A DNA stretch of 48,402 nt from SAR86 cluster bacterium (GTDB lineage: Bacteria > Pseudomonadota > Gammaproteobacteria > Magnimaribacterales > TMED112). A program made the translations under genes and the position numbers. A model generated the notes under the pieces. It worked only from the letters and a program-made list of their open reading frames with translations. It was not told where the DNA came from and searched no databases. Position 1 is the first letter of the stretch. Each line of letters opens with the position of its first letter. The stretch spans positions 1-48,402 of the forward strand of contig JADHNL010000007.1 in NCBI GenBank assembly GCA_016779525.1. The letters run 5' to 3'. Of the stretch, positions 23,225 to 32,214 are shown piece by piece.

Positions 23225-24430
23225 ATGTATCAAACCAAAACAGAAAAAAACTACCTTTGGATCTTTTTTACCATGTTCAGCATTGGTCTGGGGCAGTCCT
23301 TAGTCTTCACCTCCATACCTATTTTTGCTCGAGAAAGTGGATTAAACGAAGTTGAAGTTTCTCTGATTTTTGGCATATCGGCTTTTGCGTGGTTCTTTAC
23401 ATCACCTTTATGGGGAAGGTACAGTGAAAAACTAGGATCCCATACGGTGGGGGTAATAGGGTCTATTGGATATTCAGCCAATATGATTCTAATCATTTTG
23501 CCTCTTTTTTTATTTGAGAAAGGCTACATAACTAGCACTTTCTTGCTTCCAGCTTTAATTGCTTCGCGTTTGGTCTACGGCATATTTGGTTCCGCTACAA
23601 GGCCAGCATTGTTTGGTTTTTCAGGAAAAATATCATCGCCTGAGAAAAGAGCAGCCGTTTTTTCTAATCTTGAATCAGGATTTGTGCTTGGTACTGTATT
23701 GGGCCCTTTAATTGGAGCGTTTTTGTTTCGTTATACCAATAATGAGTTGCCTTTCATATTGTTTGGCGCCATTGGTTTGTTGGTTGCATTTCAATTAAGT
23801 AATCGACTAAGAAATATCCCTGAAGCAAAAGCAAGCATCGAAAGACCCAGCAGACTAAAGATATTAGATAGAAAGGTGTGGCCTTTTGTCTTTGTATCTT
23901 CTCTTGCAAGCATAGCCCAAGCAATAATCTTCCAAACAATGGGTTTTTATATATACGATAAGCTGGGCTACAGCGCACAAGAAGCTGCCATATATGTAAG
24001 CATTTGTTTTGGAATATGGTCGGTTTCTGTGGTTGTAACCCAATCCCTGATAAATCCTTTGTTTCAGTCGCTGAAAGTTATGATGATTCTTGGTCCGATA
24101 TTAAGCTCATTATCGTTCATAGCTTTAATCTTTTCTGACGAAATCTTTGCTCTCATGGGTACATTAATACTGAATGGTGTCGGGTTAGGAGTAACTCGTC
24201 CGAGCTACAATTCAGCATTGTCATTAAGCCATGATAAAAAATTTCAAAGCTCTGCAGCAGGAATGATGGGAAGCACTTTACCCATAGGTCACATGGCTGC
24301 TCCGCTCCTCATTGGCCTGTATTTATTGGATTCTGCATATTTGTATTTATTATCGGCTGTTATTTCATTGCTTGCTGTTGGATTTACCCTTCTGCACCCG
24401 TATATACTAAAGTCAGATGCATACAAATAG
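23225..24430 (+). CDS. MFS transporter, probable drug or metabolite exporter
   Basis: A 401-residue major facilitator superfamily protein with about twelve membrane helices. The loop between helices 2 and 3 has the MFS signature in the form GRYSEKLGSHTVGVIG, and helix 5 shows the GPLIGAFLF pattern of drug:H+ antiporters (TetA-like). The substrate is unknown. It starts three bases after trpS and overlaps hemH by 14 bases, so a role in haem or tetrapyrrole traffic is possible but only suggested by position. Confidence 0.88.
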   Translation: MYQTKTEKNYLWIFFTMFSIGLGQSLVFTSIPIFARESGLNEVEVSLIFGISAFAWFFTSPLWGRYSEKLGSHTVGVIGSIGYSANMILIILPLFLFEKGYITSTFLLPALIASRLVYGIFGSATRPALFGFSGKISSPEKRAAVFSNLESGFVLGTVLGPLIGAFLFRYTNNELPFILFGAIGLLVAFQLSNRLRNIPEAKASIERPSRLKILDRKVWPFVFVSSLASIAQAIIFQTMGFYIYDKLGYSAQEAAIYVSICFGIWSVSVVVTQSLINPLFQSLKVMMILGPILSSLSFIALIFSDEIFALMGTLILNGVGLGVTRPSYNSALSLSHDKKFQSSAAGMMGSTLPIGHMAAPLLIGLYLLDSAYLYLLSAVISLLAVGFTLLHPYILKSDAYK

Positions 24431-25433
24431 AAAAGCACTTTTACTTATTTCTCTAGGCACACCAGATTCTCCAAACTTCATTGATGTTGGGAAATACCTG
24501 AGTGAGTTTCTGATGGACAGTAGGATGATAAGAGTGCCATGGTTGCTTAGGTTTATATTGGTAAATCTCATTATTGTTCCGACAAGATCCTTTTCATCCT
24601 CAAAGGCATATAAAGAGCTCTGGACTGAAAGAGGGTCTCCATTGAAATACCACATAGAAGATTTAACCAAGAAGGTGGGTGCAAAACTCAGCGATTCCCA
24701 CGATGTTTATTATGCCATGCGGTATAAAAACCCTTCTTTAGATTCTGTGTTGGCTGAAATATACCATAAACGATATGAAGAGATTGTTCTGTTTCCAATT
24801 TTTCCACAATATTCCTCAGCAGCTAATGGATCATTTCTAGAAAAAGCTCAAAAAATTATTGCGCAATGGAATGTGATTCCAAGGATCTCAACCATTGACC
24901 AGTTTTACAATAGACAAGATTTTATTGATGCATTTACTAAAAATATTCTGAAATTTGATTTGAATGAATTTGAAAAAATCATCTTCAGCTACCATGGTTT
25001 GCCGATGAGTCAGCTTGATCAAGTGTATGCAGAAGGCAAATGCGATGACAGAAATTGCCACGAAGGCGTTCACGGTGACAACCATTATTGCTATAAGGCT
25101 ACTTGCTATGAGACAACAAAATTGCTTATTGAGAATGCAAAAATAAATAGCGAGAAAACGATAACTGCATTTCAATCAAGACTTGATTCAGGTTGGGTTA
25201 AACCTTTCTCTGATGAGGTCATAAAAAAATATGCTCAGGAGGGCGTTAAAAAAATACTTGTAGTCTCGCCATCATTTACCACAGACTGTTTGGAAACAAT
25301 TGTTGAAATTGGTAGTGAATACCAGGAACTCTTTGAGGAGCATGGCGGTCAAAGACTTGATTACGTTCCTTCTCTCAATTCCGACGATAATTGGGTAGAA
25401 TGTATTGTGAATATGGCAAGGGAGAAACAATGA
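24417..25433 (+). CDS. hemH: Ferrochelatase
   Basis: A 338-residue ferrochelatase, inserting Fe2+ into protoporphyrin IX in the last step of protohaem synthesis. Motifs: LLISLGTPDSPNFIDVGKYL at the N-terminus, LFPIFPQYSSA with the start of the active-site region, IIFSYHGLP with the catalytic His, and VVSPSFTTDCLETIVEIG with the conserved Glu near the end. Between about residues 208 and 234 four cysteines (CDDRNC and CYKATC) could hold an iron-sulfur cluster, as known in some bacterial ferrochelatases. It is overlapped by the MFS gene upstream and shares ATGA with the aldehyde dehydrogenase gene downstream. Confidence 0.95.
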   Translation: MHTNRKALLLISLGTPDSPNFIDVGKYLSEFLMDSRMIRVPWLLRFILVNLIIVPTRSFSSSKAYKELWTERGSPLKYHIEDLTKKVGAKLSDSHDVYYAMRYKNPSLDSVLAEIYHKRYEEIVLFPIFPQYSSAANGSFLEKAQKIIAQWNVIPRISTIDQFYNRQDFIDAFTKNILKFDLNEFEKIIFSYHGLPMSQLDQVYAEGKCDDRNCHEGVHGDNHYCYKATCYETTKLLIENAKINSEKTITAFQSRLDSGWVKPFSDEVIKKYAQEGVKKILVVSPSFTTDCLETIVEIGSEYQELFEEHGGQRLDYVPSLNSDDNWVECIVNMAREKQ

Positions 25434-26821
25434 AAGACATACTAGATTTACAGAAAGCAGCCTACATCAAAGAAGGTGTTCCAACCTATCACCAAAGGGC
25501 AGACAGATTAAATAGGTGTATAGCCTTAATTGAAACCCACGATGACCAAATCATTGAAGCCTTAAATGAAGATTACAAAAACAGATCCAAGCATGAAATT
25601 ATGACTTCTGAGATTGTGCAATCTGTAAGAAATCTAAATTTCACACTTAAAAATTTGAAGAAGTGGATGAAGCCTCAGCATCGCACCCCATCATTTGGAG
25701 CTGGATTAATGGGTGCTAAAAGCATGATGGTGCCATCACCACTTGGTTCGGTGGGTGTTATTGCTCCTTGGAACTTTCCAATTGGGATGGTGTTTTATCC
25801 AGCTGCATCCATTTTTGCTGCAGGAAATAGAATTATGGCTAAGCCGTCAGAATTTACTCCAAAAACGTCAGAGCTAATGAAAGAGGCAGTAGGGAAATAT
25901 TTTGATGAAAGTGAATTTGCAGTTATCTTGGGAGGTCCTGAAATAGGGGCTGAATTTTCTGGCTTACCTTTTGATCATCTGCTTTACACTGGGAGCGGAA
26001 GGATTGCGAGAAAAGTTTTAGCTAAAGCAGCCGAGAATATTGTGCCAACTACCATGGAGTTAGGAGGCAAAAGCCCAACCATTATTTCTGATAATGTTGA
26101 CATCGATATGGTGGCCAAACGAATCATGTTTGTAAAAACATTGAATTCCGGTCAAATATGCCTTTCCCCAGATTACATCATGGTTAAAAGAGGGATGGAG
26201 CAACAGTTAGTTGTGGCACTTGATGAGACATTTAATAGCTTTTATGAAGGCAATGAAAAAGATTACACTTCCATGGTTAATTCCAATCACTTCAACCGCA
26301 TGAATGGGTATGTCGAAGATGCAGTGGCAAAAGGTGCAGAATTAATAAATCTTGGCAATGTCGATGATGCATCCAAAGATACCATTGGTACTAAAATCTT
26401 GCTAAACGTCAATGACAATATGCAAGTCATGCAAGATGAGATTTTTGGCCCTGTTTTTCCAATTATGTTGTATGACGAGCTTTCTGAGGCGGTAGATTAT
26501 GTCAATAAACACGATCACCCATTAGGTCTGTATTTCTTTAGTGACGACAAGAAGGAACAAGAATATGTGATAAATAACACACGGTCAGGCGGAGTAACAA
26601 TCAATGATACTATGTTTCATTTAATGCAATCACAGTTACCATTCGGGGGAGTTGGGCCATCTGGTTTTGGTTGCTACCATGGCTATGAGGGTTTCTTAAA
26701 CTTTTCGAATTTAAGATCTGTGTACTACCAAACAAAAATAGACTCACTTTTCGCAATGATGAGACCTCCGAGAGGCAAACTCTTAGAACAGATGTCTAAA
26801 GTGATGAAAAAATTATCTTGA
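25430..26821 (+). CDS. Coniferyl-type aldehyde dehydrogenase
   Basis: A 463-residue NAD(P)-dependent aldehyde dehydrogenase. Catalytic features are the Asn of VIAPWNFPIG, the Glu of MELGGKSP and the Cys of LNSGQICLSPDYIM. The last motif, with Cys followed by LSPDY, and the overall length are those of the coniferyl-aldehyde dehydrogenase group and related fatty aldehyde enzymes. The C-terminus has a hydrophobic-basic tail (LFAMMRPPRGKLLEQM) that might touch membranes. The start at 25430 makes an ATGA overlap with hemH; the frame extends 39 bases further up but into hemH. Natural substrate unknown. Confidence 0.92.
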   Translation: MKDILDLQKAAYIKEGVPTYHQRADRLNRCIALIETHDDQIIEALNEDYKNRSKHEIMTSEIVQSVRNLNFTLKNLKKWMKPQHRTPSFGAGLMGAKSMMVPSPLGSVGVIAPWNFPIGMVFYPAASIFAAGNRIMAKPSEFTPKTSELMKEAVGKYFDESEFAVILGGPEIGAEFSGLPFDHLLYTGSGRIARKVLAKAAENIVPTTMELGGKSPTIISDNVDIDMVAKRIMFVKTLNSGQICLSPDYIMVKRGMEQQLVVALDETFNSFYEGNEKDYTSMVNSNHFNRMNGYVEDAVAKGAELINLGNVDDASKDTIGTKILLNVNDNMQVMQDEIFGPVFPIMLYDELSEAVDYVNKHDHPLGLYFFSDDKKEQEYVINNTRSGGVTINDTMFHLMQSQLPFGGVGPSGFGCYHGYEGFLNFSNLRSVYYQTKIDSLFAMMRPPRGKLLEQMSKVMKKLS

Positions 26822-28038
26822 TAGATTTCATTTCAAAGCTTTCTATTAGCTATCTTTTTAAACCTGGGACTAAACGCCTTTCGGTTCTAACAGTTTTTAC
26901 TTCATTAGGAATAGCTATTGGTACCGCTGTCGTAATAATTGTCATTTCGGTAATGAATGGTTTTCAGGACGAACTAAGAACTCGAATTTTAGGGGCCATT
27001 CCTCAACTTACTTTTGAAAAACCCGGAGGATTCAATGATATTGATCGGGTTAAAACAATTGTAAATCAAAATTCAAATGTTGTTGATTCACAAGAGTTTT
27101 TTATGACTCAATCAATACTTTCAAGTTCTGATATAACCAGAGGAGTCATGGTTAAGGGCACCAATGAAAATGAAATATCAATCATTGCTGACAGCATAAT
27201 AGAGGGTAATTTAGATGAATTGGATGCTAGCAACAATATTATCTTAGGTGATGCGCTGGCATTCGAGCTTGGCACCTTGCCCGGCGATACTGTTTCAATG
27301 GTGATCTCCAATCAGATGAATCCACTTGCAAACATACCAAGAGTAATAAGCTTTAAAGTTTCAGGGTTATTTTCAGTTGGTTCTGAAATAGATCAGAACT
27401 ACGCCTTAATTGGTACAAATGCTTTCAGGAAAGCGTTTCGTCCCACAAATGGTGCGGGAATAGAATTACAACTTAGAAATGTATTTGCGACGGAACAAAC
27501 AGCCAATGAGGTCCTTGCAGACTTAGACTTAGACTACTACACCATTAAAGTCTCAAGCTGGGATCAGTCTTACGGCAGTTTATTTCGAGCAACGCAGCTT
27601 GAACGTACCATGGTTTCCCTTTTGATGTCTTTAATTCTTTTAATAGCTATCTTCAGTATGCTGATATCAATTAACAGCTTGGTTAAAGATAAGAGATCTG
27701 AAATTGCAATCCTTAGAACTATTGGTTACTCCAAATGGGATATTCAAAGGGTTTTTCTACAACTTATTGCCTTCATTGGTATTTTTGGTGTGGTTTTTGG
27801 AAATATCCTTGGAATTGGTTTCTCTAGTAATATCACTGAGTTTTTCCAGTTCTTAGCCTCTACTTTTGATATCTCTCTAATGAATACATATTACGTTGAC
27901 TACTTTCCATCTAGGGTTGAGTTTAGTGAAGTATTGCTCATCAACCTGTTAACACTGGTAATTTTATTTGTGTTTGGCTATATTCCAGCAAGAATTGCTG
28001 CCAATACTGAACCTGCAAAGATAATTAATCAAGAATGA
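26818..28038 (+). CDS. lolC: LolC/LolE-family lipoprotein-release ABC permease
   Basis: A 406-residue permease of the FtsX/MacB type. An N-terminal membrane helix (VFTSLGIAIGTAVVIIVISVMNGF), a periplasmic domain of about 220 residues, and three C-terminal helices (MSLILLIAIFSMLISINSL and two more) match LolC/LolE, which releases lipoproteins from the inner membrane to LolA. Only one permease gene is present beside lolD, so it may act as a LolF-type homodimer or have its partner elsewhere; the C/E assignment is therefore loose. It starts with TTG, overlapping the stop of the aldehyde dehydrogenase gene, and shares ATGA with lolD. Confidence 0.88.
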   Translation: MIDFISKLSISYLFKPGTKRLSVLTVFTSLGIAIGTAVVIIVISVMNGFQDELRTRILGAIPQLTFEKPGGFNDIDRVKTIVNQNSNVVDSQEFFMTQSILSSSDITRGVMVKGTNENEISIIADSIIEGNLDELDASNNIILGDALAFELGTLPGDTVSMVISNQMNPLANIPRVISFKVSGLFSVGSEIDQNYALIGTNAFRKAFRPTNGAGIELQLRNVFATEQTANEVLADLDLDYYTIKVSSWDQSYGSLFRATQLERTMVSLLMSLILLIAIFSMLISINSLVKDKRSEIAILRTIGYSKWDIQRVFLQLIAFIGIFGVVFGNILGIGFSSNITEFFQFLASTFDISLMNTYYVDYFPSRVEFSEVLLINLLTLVILFVFGYIPARIAANTEPAKIINQE

Positions 28039-28682
28039 TCGAACTAAATAAAGTCAGTAAATCTTATGGGCCTAAACACCAAAAACATACTGTATTAGAT
28101 AGAGTTTCTTTTACTTTTGAAAGCAATGGCACTTATGGTCTGGTTGGCCCATCAGGTTCGGGTAAAACAACTTTTTTAAACATTCTTTCAGGACTGGATT
28201 CATTTGATAATGGCTCAATCTTAGTCAACGGTACTGAAATAGCTAACTTAGGCCAGGATGAGCTTAGTAAATTAAGAAGAGATTATTTTTCTTTTGCCTA
28301 TCAGTTTCATTATTTATTGGAGAACCTAACTGTATATGAAAATTGTTTGGCATCCGATTTGTCAGCAAGCGAGAGTGACATAACAAACATTCTTGAAAAC
28401 CTTGGTATTGGTGAATTAACTCATAAATTTCCAAGTCAAATCTCTGGAGGTGAAAGGCAACGAGCTTCGCTTGCAAGAGCCTTAACAAAAAAACCCAAGA
28501 TCCTTTTATTGGATGAGCCAACAGGTAATCTTGATGAAAATAACAGTGCAGTTGTCCAAGAATTGCTTTTAAATTATACCAAACAGAATGACTGTTTAAT
28601 GATATATGTTACCCATGATCTCCCTTTTGCAGAAAGGGCTGATAAAATCCTAAGAATAGAAAACAAAAGCTTAAGTTTTTAA
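28035..28682 (+). CDS. lolD: Lipoprotein-release ABC transporter ATPase
   Basis: A 215-residue ATPase of the LolD type. It has Walker A GPSGSGKTTFLNILSGLD near residue 39, Q-loop region FAYQFHYLLENLTVYEN, ABC signature ISGGERQRASLARAL, Walker B ILLLDEPTGNLD and switch His in YVTHD. Powering by this subunit drives transfer of outer-membrane lipoproteins to LolA. It is coupled to the permease gene by a 4-base ATGA overlap. About 69 bases separate it from the msbA-lpxK gene. Confidence 0.93.
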   Translation: MIELNKVSKSYGPKHQKHTVLDRVSFTFESNGTYGLVGPSGSGKTTFLNILSGLDSFDNGSILVNGTEIANLGQDELSKLRRDYFSFAYQFHYLLENLTVYENCLASDLSASESDITNILENLGIGELTHKFPSQISGGERQRASLARALTKKPKILLLDEPTGNLDENNSAVVQELLLNYTKQNDCLMIYVTHDLPFAERADKILRIENKSLSF

Positions 28683-28751
28683 CATATGGCATACAGCTAA
28701 ATTGAAGTGTATAACCGGAGATATTTTTGCAAACTACCGCTACTTTAAATT

Positions 28752-31490
28752 ATGAATAATTCCTTATACAAAAGGCTCCTTGGCTACACCTTCAAGCATA
28801 AAAGTCTTTTTGCCTTGAGCATTTTCGGTTTTTTATTGTTCGCTGTTGCTGATATTTCTGCAGTTGAGTGGCTCAAAAGAGTTATTGGTTATATCAATAA
28901 TAGTTCAGATGGCTTTCTAAATCCCTTAAACCTTGCTCTCTTTTTACTTGGTGTATCAATTTTAAGAGGTATCGGTTTCTACATCGGCAACTATTTTATG
29001 GCTAACGTTGGGTTAAAAGTTGTGCACAATCTGAGAGAAGATATTATAAGAAGCCTGCTGTACCAGCCCATGAGTTTTTTTGATCAAGCTTCTAAAGGCG
29101 AAATAGTAAATCGAATTATCTTTACCACCAATCAGATTACAGGTGCGGCCACCAATGCACTAAAAATACTCGTAAAAGAGGGGTTCTTACTCATTGGGTT
29201 ATTTGTCTATCTGCTTTATTTAAGCTGGAAACTAACAGTGGTCATAGTTTTGATTGCTCCTCTTATTGCCATAGTTGTTTCTTGGGCTGGAAAAAGACTA
29301 AGAAAGGTAGCAAAGAAAATACAGGACGTTATGGGTCAGATAACACAAGTGAGTAATGAAATTGCCAATGGGGCTCAAGAGATTAAATCTTTTTCAAATG
29401 AGGAGGCAGAGCAGAAAAGATTCAAAGATGCCAACGATGAGAACCTTCTGCAAAATTTAAAAATGGAAAGCACTTCAAACTTAGCAACTCCACTTATACA
29501 GATCTTTGTGGCACTTGCACTAGCATCAATGAGCTACTTGGCTCTGAGCAATCTTGAGGAGCTAAACTTGCCGTCTGAGTCTTTTGTAGCTTTTTTTACC
29601 GCTGCTGGTCTTATGGCACGTCCAATAAGACAGCTATCAAGCTTAAACGCTGTCATTCAAAAAGGTTTAGCAGCAGCAGAAGATATTTTTCAAAGCATGG
29701 ACAAGCAACCCGAAGATTATGAAAGTGGGATTGATTTATCTAAATCCTTAGAGGGCAGTGTCGAATTAAAAAACGTTAATTTTGCCTACAACGAAGATGG
29801 CGAAAATGTCTTAAACAATATCTCCTTAACTGTTGAAAAAGGTCAAACCATAGCTCTGGTTGGAAGGTCAGGCAGTGGTAAATCAACCATAGTCAACCTA
29901 CTTAATCGATTCTATGACAGTTACTCCGGTCAGATTACTATCGATGGATACGACATAAAGAAGATTAGGTTAAAAGATTTGCGGTCCTCAATATCCTTTG
30001 TTTCTCAAGACCCAACTCTCTTCAACGATACCGTAAGAAACAATATTGCCTATGGAAATGAAGATGTTACGGAAAATGCCATTTATCAAGCTGCTCGAGA
30101 AGCCAATGCTTATGAATTCATAATGAACCTGCCCGAAGGCTTTGATACAAAAATTGGAGACAATGGCATGCTTTTATCTGGTGGAGAAAAGCAACGAATA
30201 GCTATTGCAAGAGCTCTGCTTAAACAAGCATCTATACTCATTTTTGATGAAGCAACTTCCGCACTGGATAATGAATCGGAAAAAGACATTCAAAATGCCA
30301 TTGAAAAAGCTTCAAAAAATAAAACCACTTTTATCATTGCCCATAGATTGAGCACGGTGGAAAAGGCCGATAAGATTTGCGTTCTAGAAGATGGTGTTAT
30401 CACGCAAATAGGCACTCATGATGAACTAATTAAGGAAGAGGGCTTGTATAACTTGCTTCAGGGCAGTCCTGTCGTTGAAGAGGTAAAGCAAGAGGTTGTT
30501 AAAGAAGATACCTTCATTCCAACTAAAATTCCTGACGAAATTAGCTATTGGGACAAGTATGGCTTTGTCAATCTAGCCTTGCTGCCAGTGAGCTTTATCT
30601 ACTGGATAGGCAGCTCACTTAAAAATCTGTTTCGCAAACCTAAAAGATCAAACTCAAATGAAATACCTGTGGTTGTAGTTGGCAATCTGACTGTTGGAGG
30701 CAATGGCAAAACTCCCCTAGTCAACCAAATAGCATCGGATCTTTTAAATCTTGGTTATCACCCAGGAATAATATTACGTGGCTATGGTGGCAAGTTTGTA
30801 GGCACTAAACTAGTGAATGATTTAACCACAGCAAAAGAAGTTGGTGATGAAGCTTTATTCCACTTCAATCGTGGCTTCACTGTCGTTGTCGACAGAGATA
30901 GAGCCAGAGCTTTGTCTTTCTTGGAAAGAAATACTGAGTGTGACATAGTTGTTTCCGACGATGGACTCCAGCACAGCAATTTAAGAAGGGATTTTGAAAT
31001 TGTGGTCGAAGACTCCAAGAGGAATTTTGGAAACAGACTTTTCCTACCTTCTGGCCCTCTGAGAGACAATCTTGCAAAACTAAAAAACGTCGACCTTTTC
31101 ATGCATAGCGGCAGAGCCATTGCTAGCTCAAACTTTTTTGAACTTGAACCAGATTCATGGGTTCATTTAGCAAGTGGCAAGGAACTGCCGATAGAAGAAT
31201 ACCCATTTGGCAAAGTGGCAAATGTTGTTTGTGGGATAGCAAACCCTGCCAGATTTTTTGAAACTCTAAATGGATTAAAAATTAATTTTGAGCATAGGGC
31301 TTTCAAAGACCATCATTACTTTTCAAAAAAAGATTTAGATTTTGACTACACCAGACCAATTGTTATGACAGAAAAAGATGCTATGAGAGTCAAAGATAAG
31401 ATTGATTCTGACGGCATTTGGTACCTAAAAATGAAGGTAAAAATGAACATCAATCTATCAAAACTCATTGTTGAAAAATTAAATGGCTAG
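28752..31490 (+). CDS. msbA-lpxK: MsbA-LpxK fusion: lipid A flippase joined to tetraacyldisaccharide 4'-kinase
   Basis: One open frame of 912 residues. Residues about 1-575 are a full MsbA-type exporter: six membrane helices to about 310, Walker A VGRSGSGKST (370-379), signature LLSGGEKQR (474-482), Walker B ILIFDEATSALD (495-506) and switch His531. A short acidic linker follows. From about 597 to the end is a complete LpxK: its N-terminal membrane-associated segment (LALLPVSFIYWIGSSLKNLF), Walker A VVVGNLTVGGNGKTP (641-655), RGYGG, and DDGLQH (736-741) with the catalytic Asp. LpxK phosphorylates the lipid A precursor; MsbA flips the finished core-lipid A. In E. coli these are neighbouring separate genes. 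It overlaps kdsB by 8 bases. Confidence 0.93.
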   Translation: MNNSLYKRLLGYTFKHKSLFALSIFGFLLFAVADISAVEWLKRVIGYINNSSDGFLNPLNLALFLLGVSILRGIGFYIGNYFMANVGLKVVHNLREDIIRSLLYQPMSFFDQASKGEIVNRIIFTTNQITGAATNALKILVKEGFLLIGLFVYLLYLSWKLTVVIVLIAPLIAIVVSWAGKRLRKVAKKIQDVMGQITQVSNEIANGAQEIKSFSNEEAEQKRFKDANDENLLQNLKMESTSNLATPLIQIFVALALASMSYLALSNLEELNLPSESFVAFFTAAGLMARPIRQLSSLNAVIQKGLAAAEDIFQSMDKQPEDYESGIDLSKSLEGSVELKNVNFAYNEDGENVLNNISLTVEKGQTIALVGRSGSGKSTIVNLLNRFYDSYSGQITIDGYDIKKIRLKDLRSSISFVSQDPTLFNDTVRNNIAYGNEDVTENAIYQAAREANAYEFIMNLPEGFDTKIGDNGMLLSGGEKQRIAIARALLKQASILIFDEATSALDNESEKDIQNAIEKASKNKTTFIIAHRLSTVEKADKICVLEDGVITQIGTHDELIKEEGLYNLLQGSPVVEEVKQEVVKEDTFIPTKIPDEISYWDKYGFVNLALLPVSFIYWIGSSLKNLFRKPKRSNSNEIPVVVVGNLTVGGNGKTPLVNQIASDLLNLGYHPGIILRGYGGKFVGTKLVNDLTTAKEVGDEALFHFNRGFTVVVDRDRARALSFLERNTECDIVVSDDGLQHSNLRRDFEIVVEDSKRNFGNRLFLPSGPLRDNLAKLKNVDLFMHSGRAIASSNFFELEPDSWVHLASGKELPIEEYPFGKVANVVCGIANPARFFETLNGLKINFEHRAFKDHHYFSKKDLDFDYTRPIVMTEKDAMRVKDKIDSDGIWYLKMKVKMNINLSKLIVEKLNG

Positions 31491-32214
31491 GAGCTTTTCT
31501 ATTGTTATTCCTGCAAGGCTGGCGTCTACAAGGTTGCCAGAAAAGTTGTTAAAAGTGGTTAAAGGTAAACCTTTGATTCAATGGACTTGGGAAAATGCTT
31601 TAAAAACCAAAGCTGCAAATGTAACCGTAGTTACCGATTCAAAAGAAATTTTTACTGCGATCCATAGCAAAGGTGGCCAGAGCTTTATGACTGCAGAACA
31701 TCATGAAACCGGCACCGATAGAATTAATGAATACATTACCGAAGCAAACCTTTCAGATGATGAGCTTATTATAAACTTGCAGGGCGATGAGCCCTTACTA
31801 AGCCCAGATCTGGTAAACGATTTGGCAGATTTTATGATCGATAATAACTTTAATTTCTCAACCCTTTGCAAACCATTTGAGAGCGATGAAGAGCTTAAAG
31901 ATATAAACAAGGTCAAAGTACAGTTATCTGAAGATCAGAAGGCAGTAGCATTCTCCAGAGAGCCGCTAGGAAACCTATCAGTCAAACAAAACTTTCATCA
32001 CATTGGGGTATATGGATATTCTGCTGGTATGCTCACATATTTTGCCGGGCTTGAGCAAACAAAAAACGAAAAAAGAGAGAAACTTGAGCAATTAAGGGCT
32101 CTTGATAACAACCTTGATATACATGTTTTAAAAATCGACGAATGTCGCTCATTTGGCATTGATACCCTAGAGGATCTAAATAAGTTTGAGGGATTGTTGA
32201 CAAATGAAAACTGA
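31483..32214 (+). CDS. kdsB: 3-deoxy-manno-octulosonate cytidylyltransferase
   Basis: A 243-residue CMP-Kdo synthetase that activates Kdo for attachment to lipid A. Evidence: the nucleotide-binding start FSIVIPARLASTRLPEKLL, GTDRINE, NLQGDEPLL, and HIGVYGYSAGML, all typical of KdsB. It overlaps the msbA-lpxK fusion upstream by 8 bases and murB downstream by 11, so the three envelope genes are probably co-translated. Confidence 0.96.
   Translation: MARSFSIVIPARLASTRLPEKLLKVVKGKPLIQWTWENALKTKAANVTVVTDSKEIFTAIHSKGGQSFMTAEHHETGTDRINEYITEANLSDDELIINLQGDEPLLSPDLVNDLADFMIDNNFNFSTLCKPFESDEELKDINKVKVQLSEDQKAVAFSREPLGNLSVKQNFHHIGVYGYSAGMLTYFAGLEQTKNEKREKLEQLRALDNNLDIHVLKIDECRSFGIDTLEDLNKFEGLLTNEN

Noticed and set aside
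25391..25429. Upstream start for the aldehyde dehydrogenase inside hemH
   Set aside because: The ATGA overlap at 25430 is the usual coupling signal and the extra 13 residues do not belong to the family.
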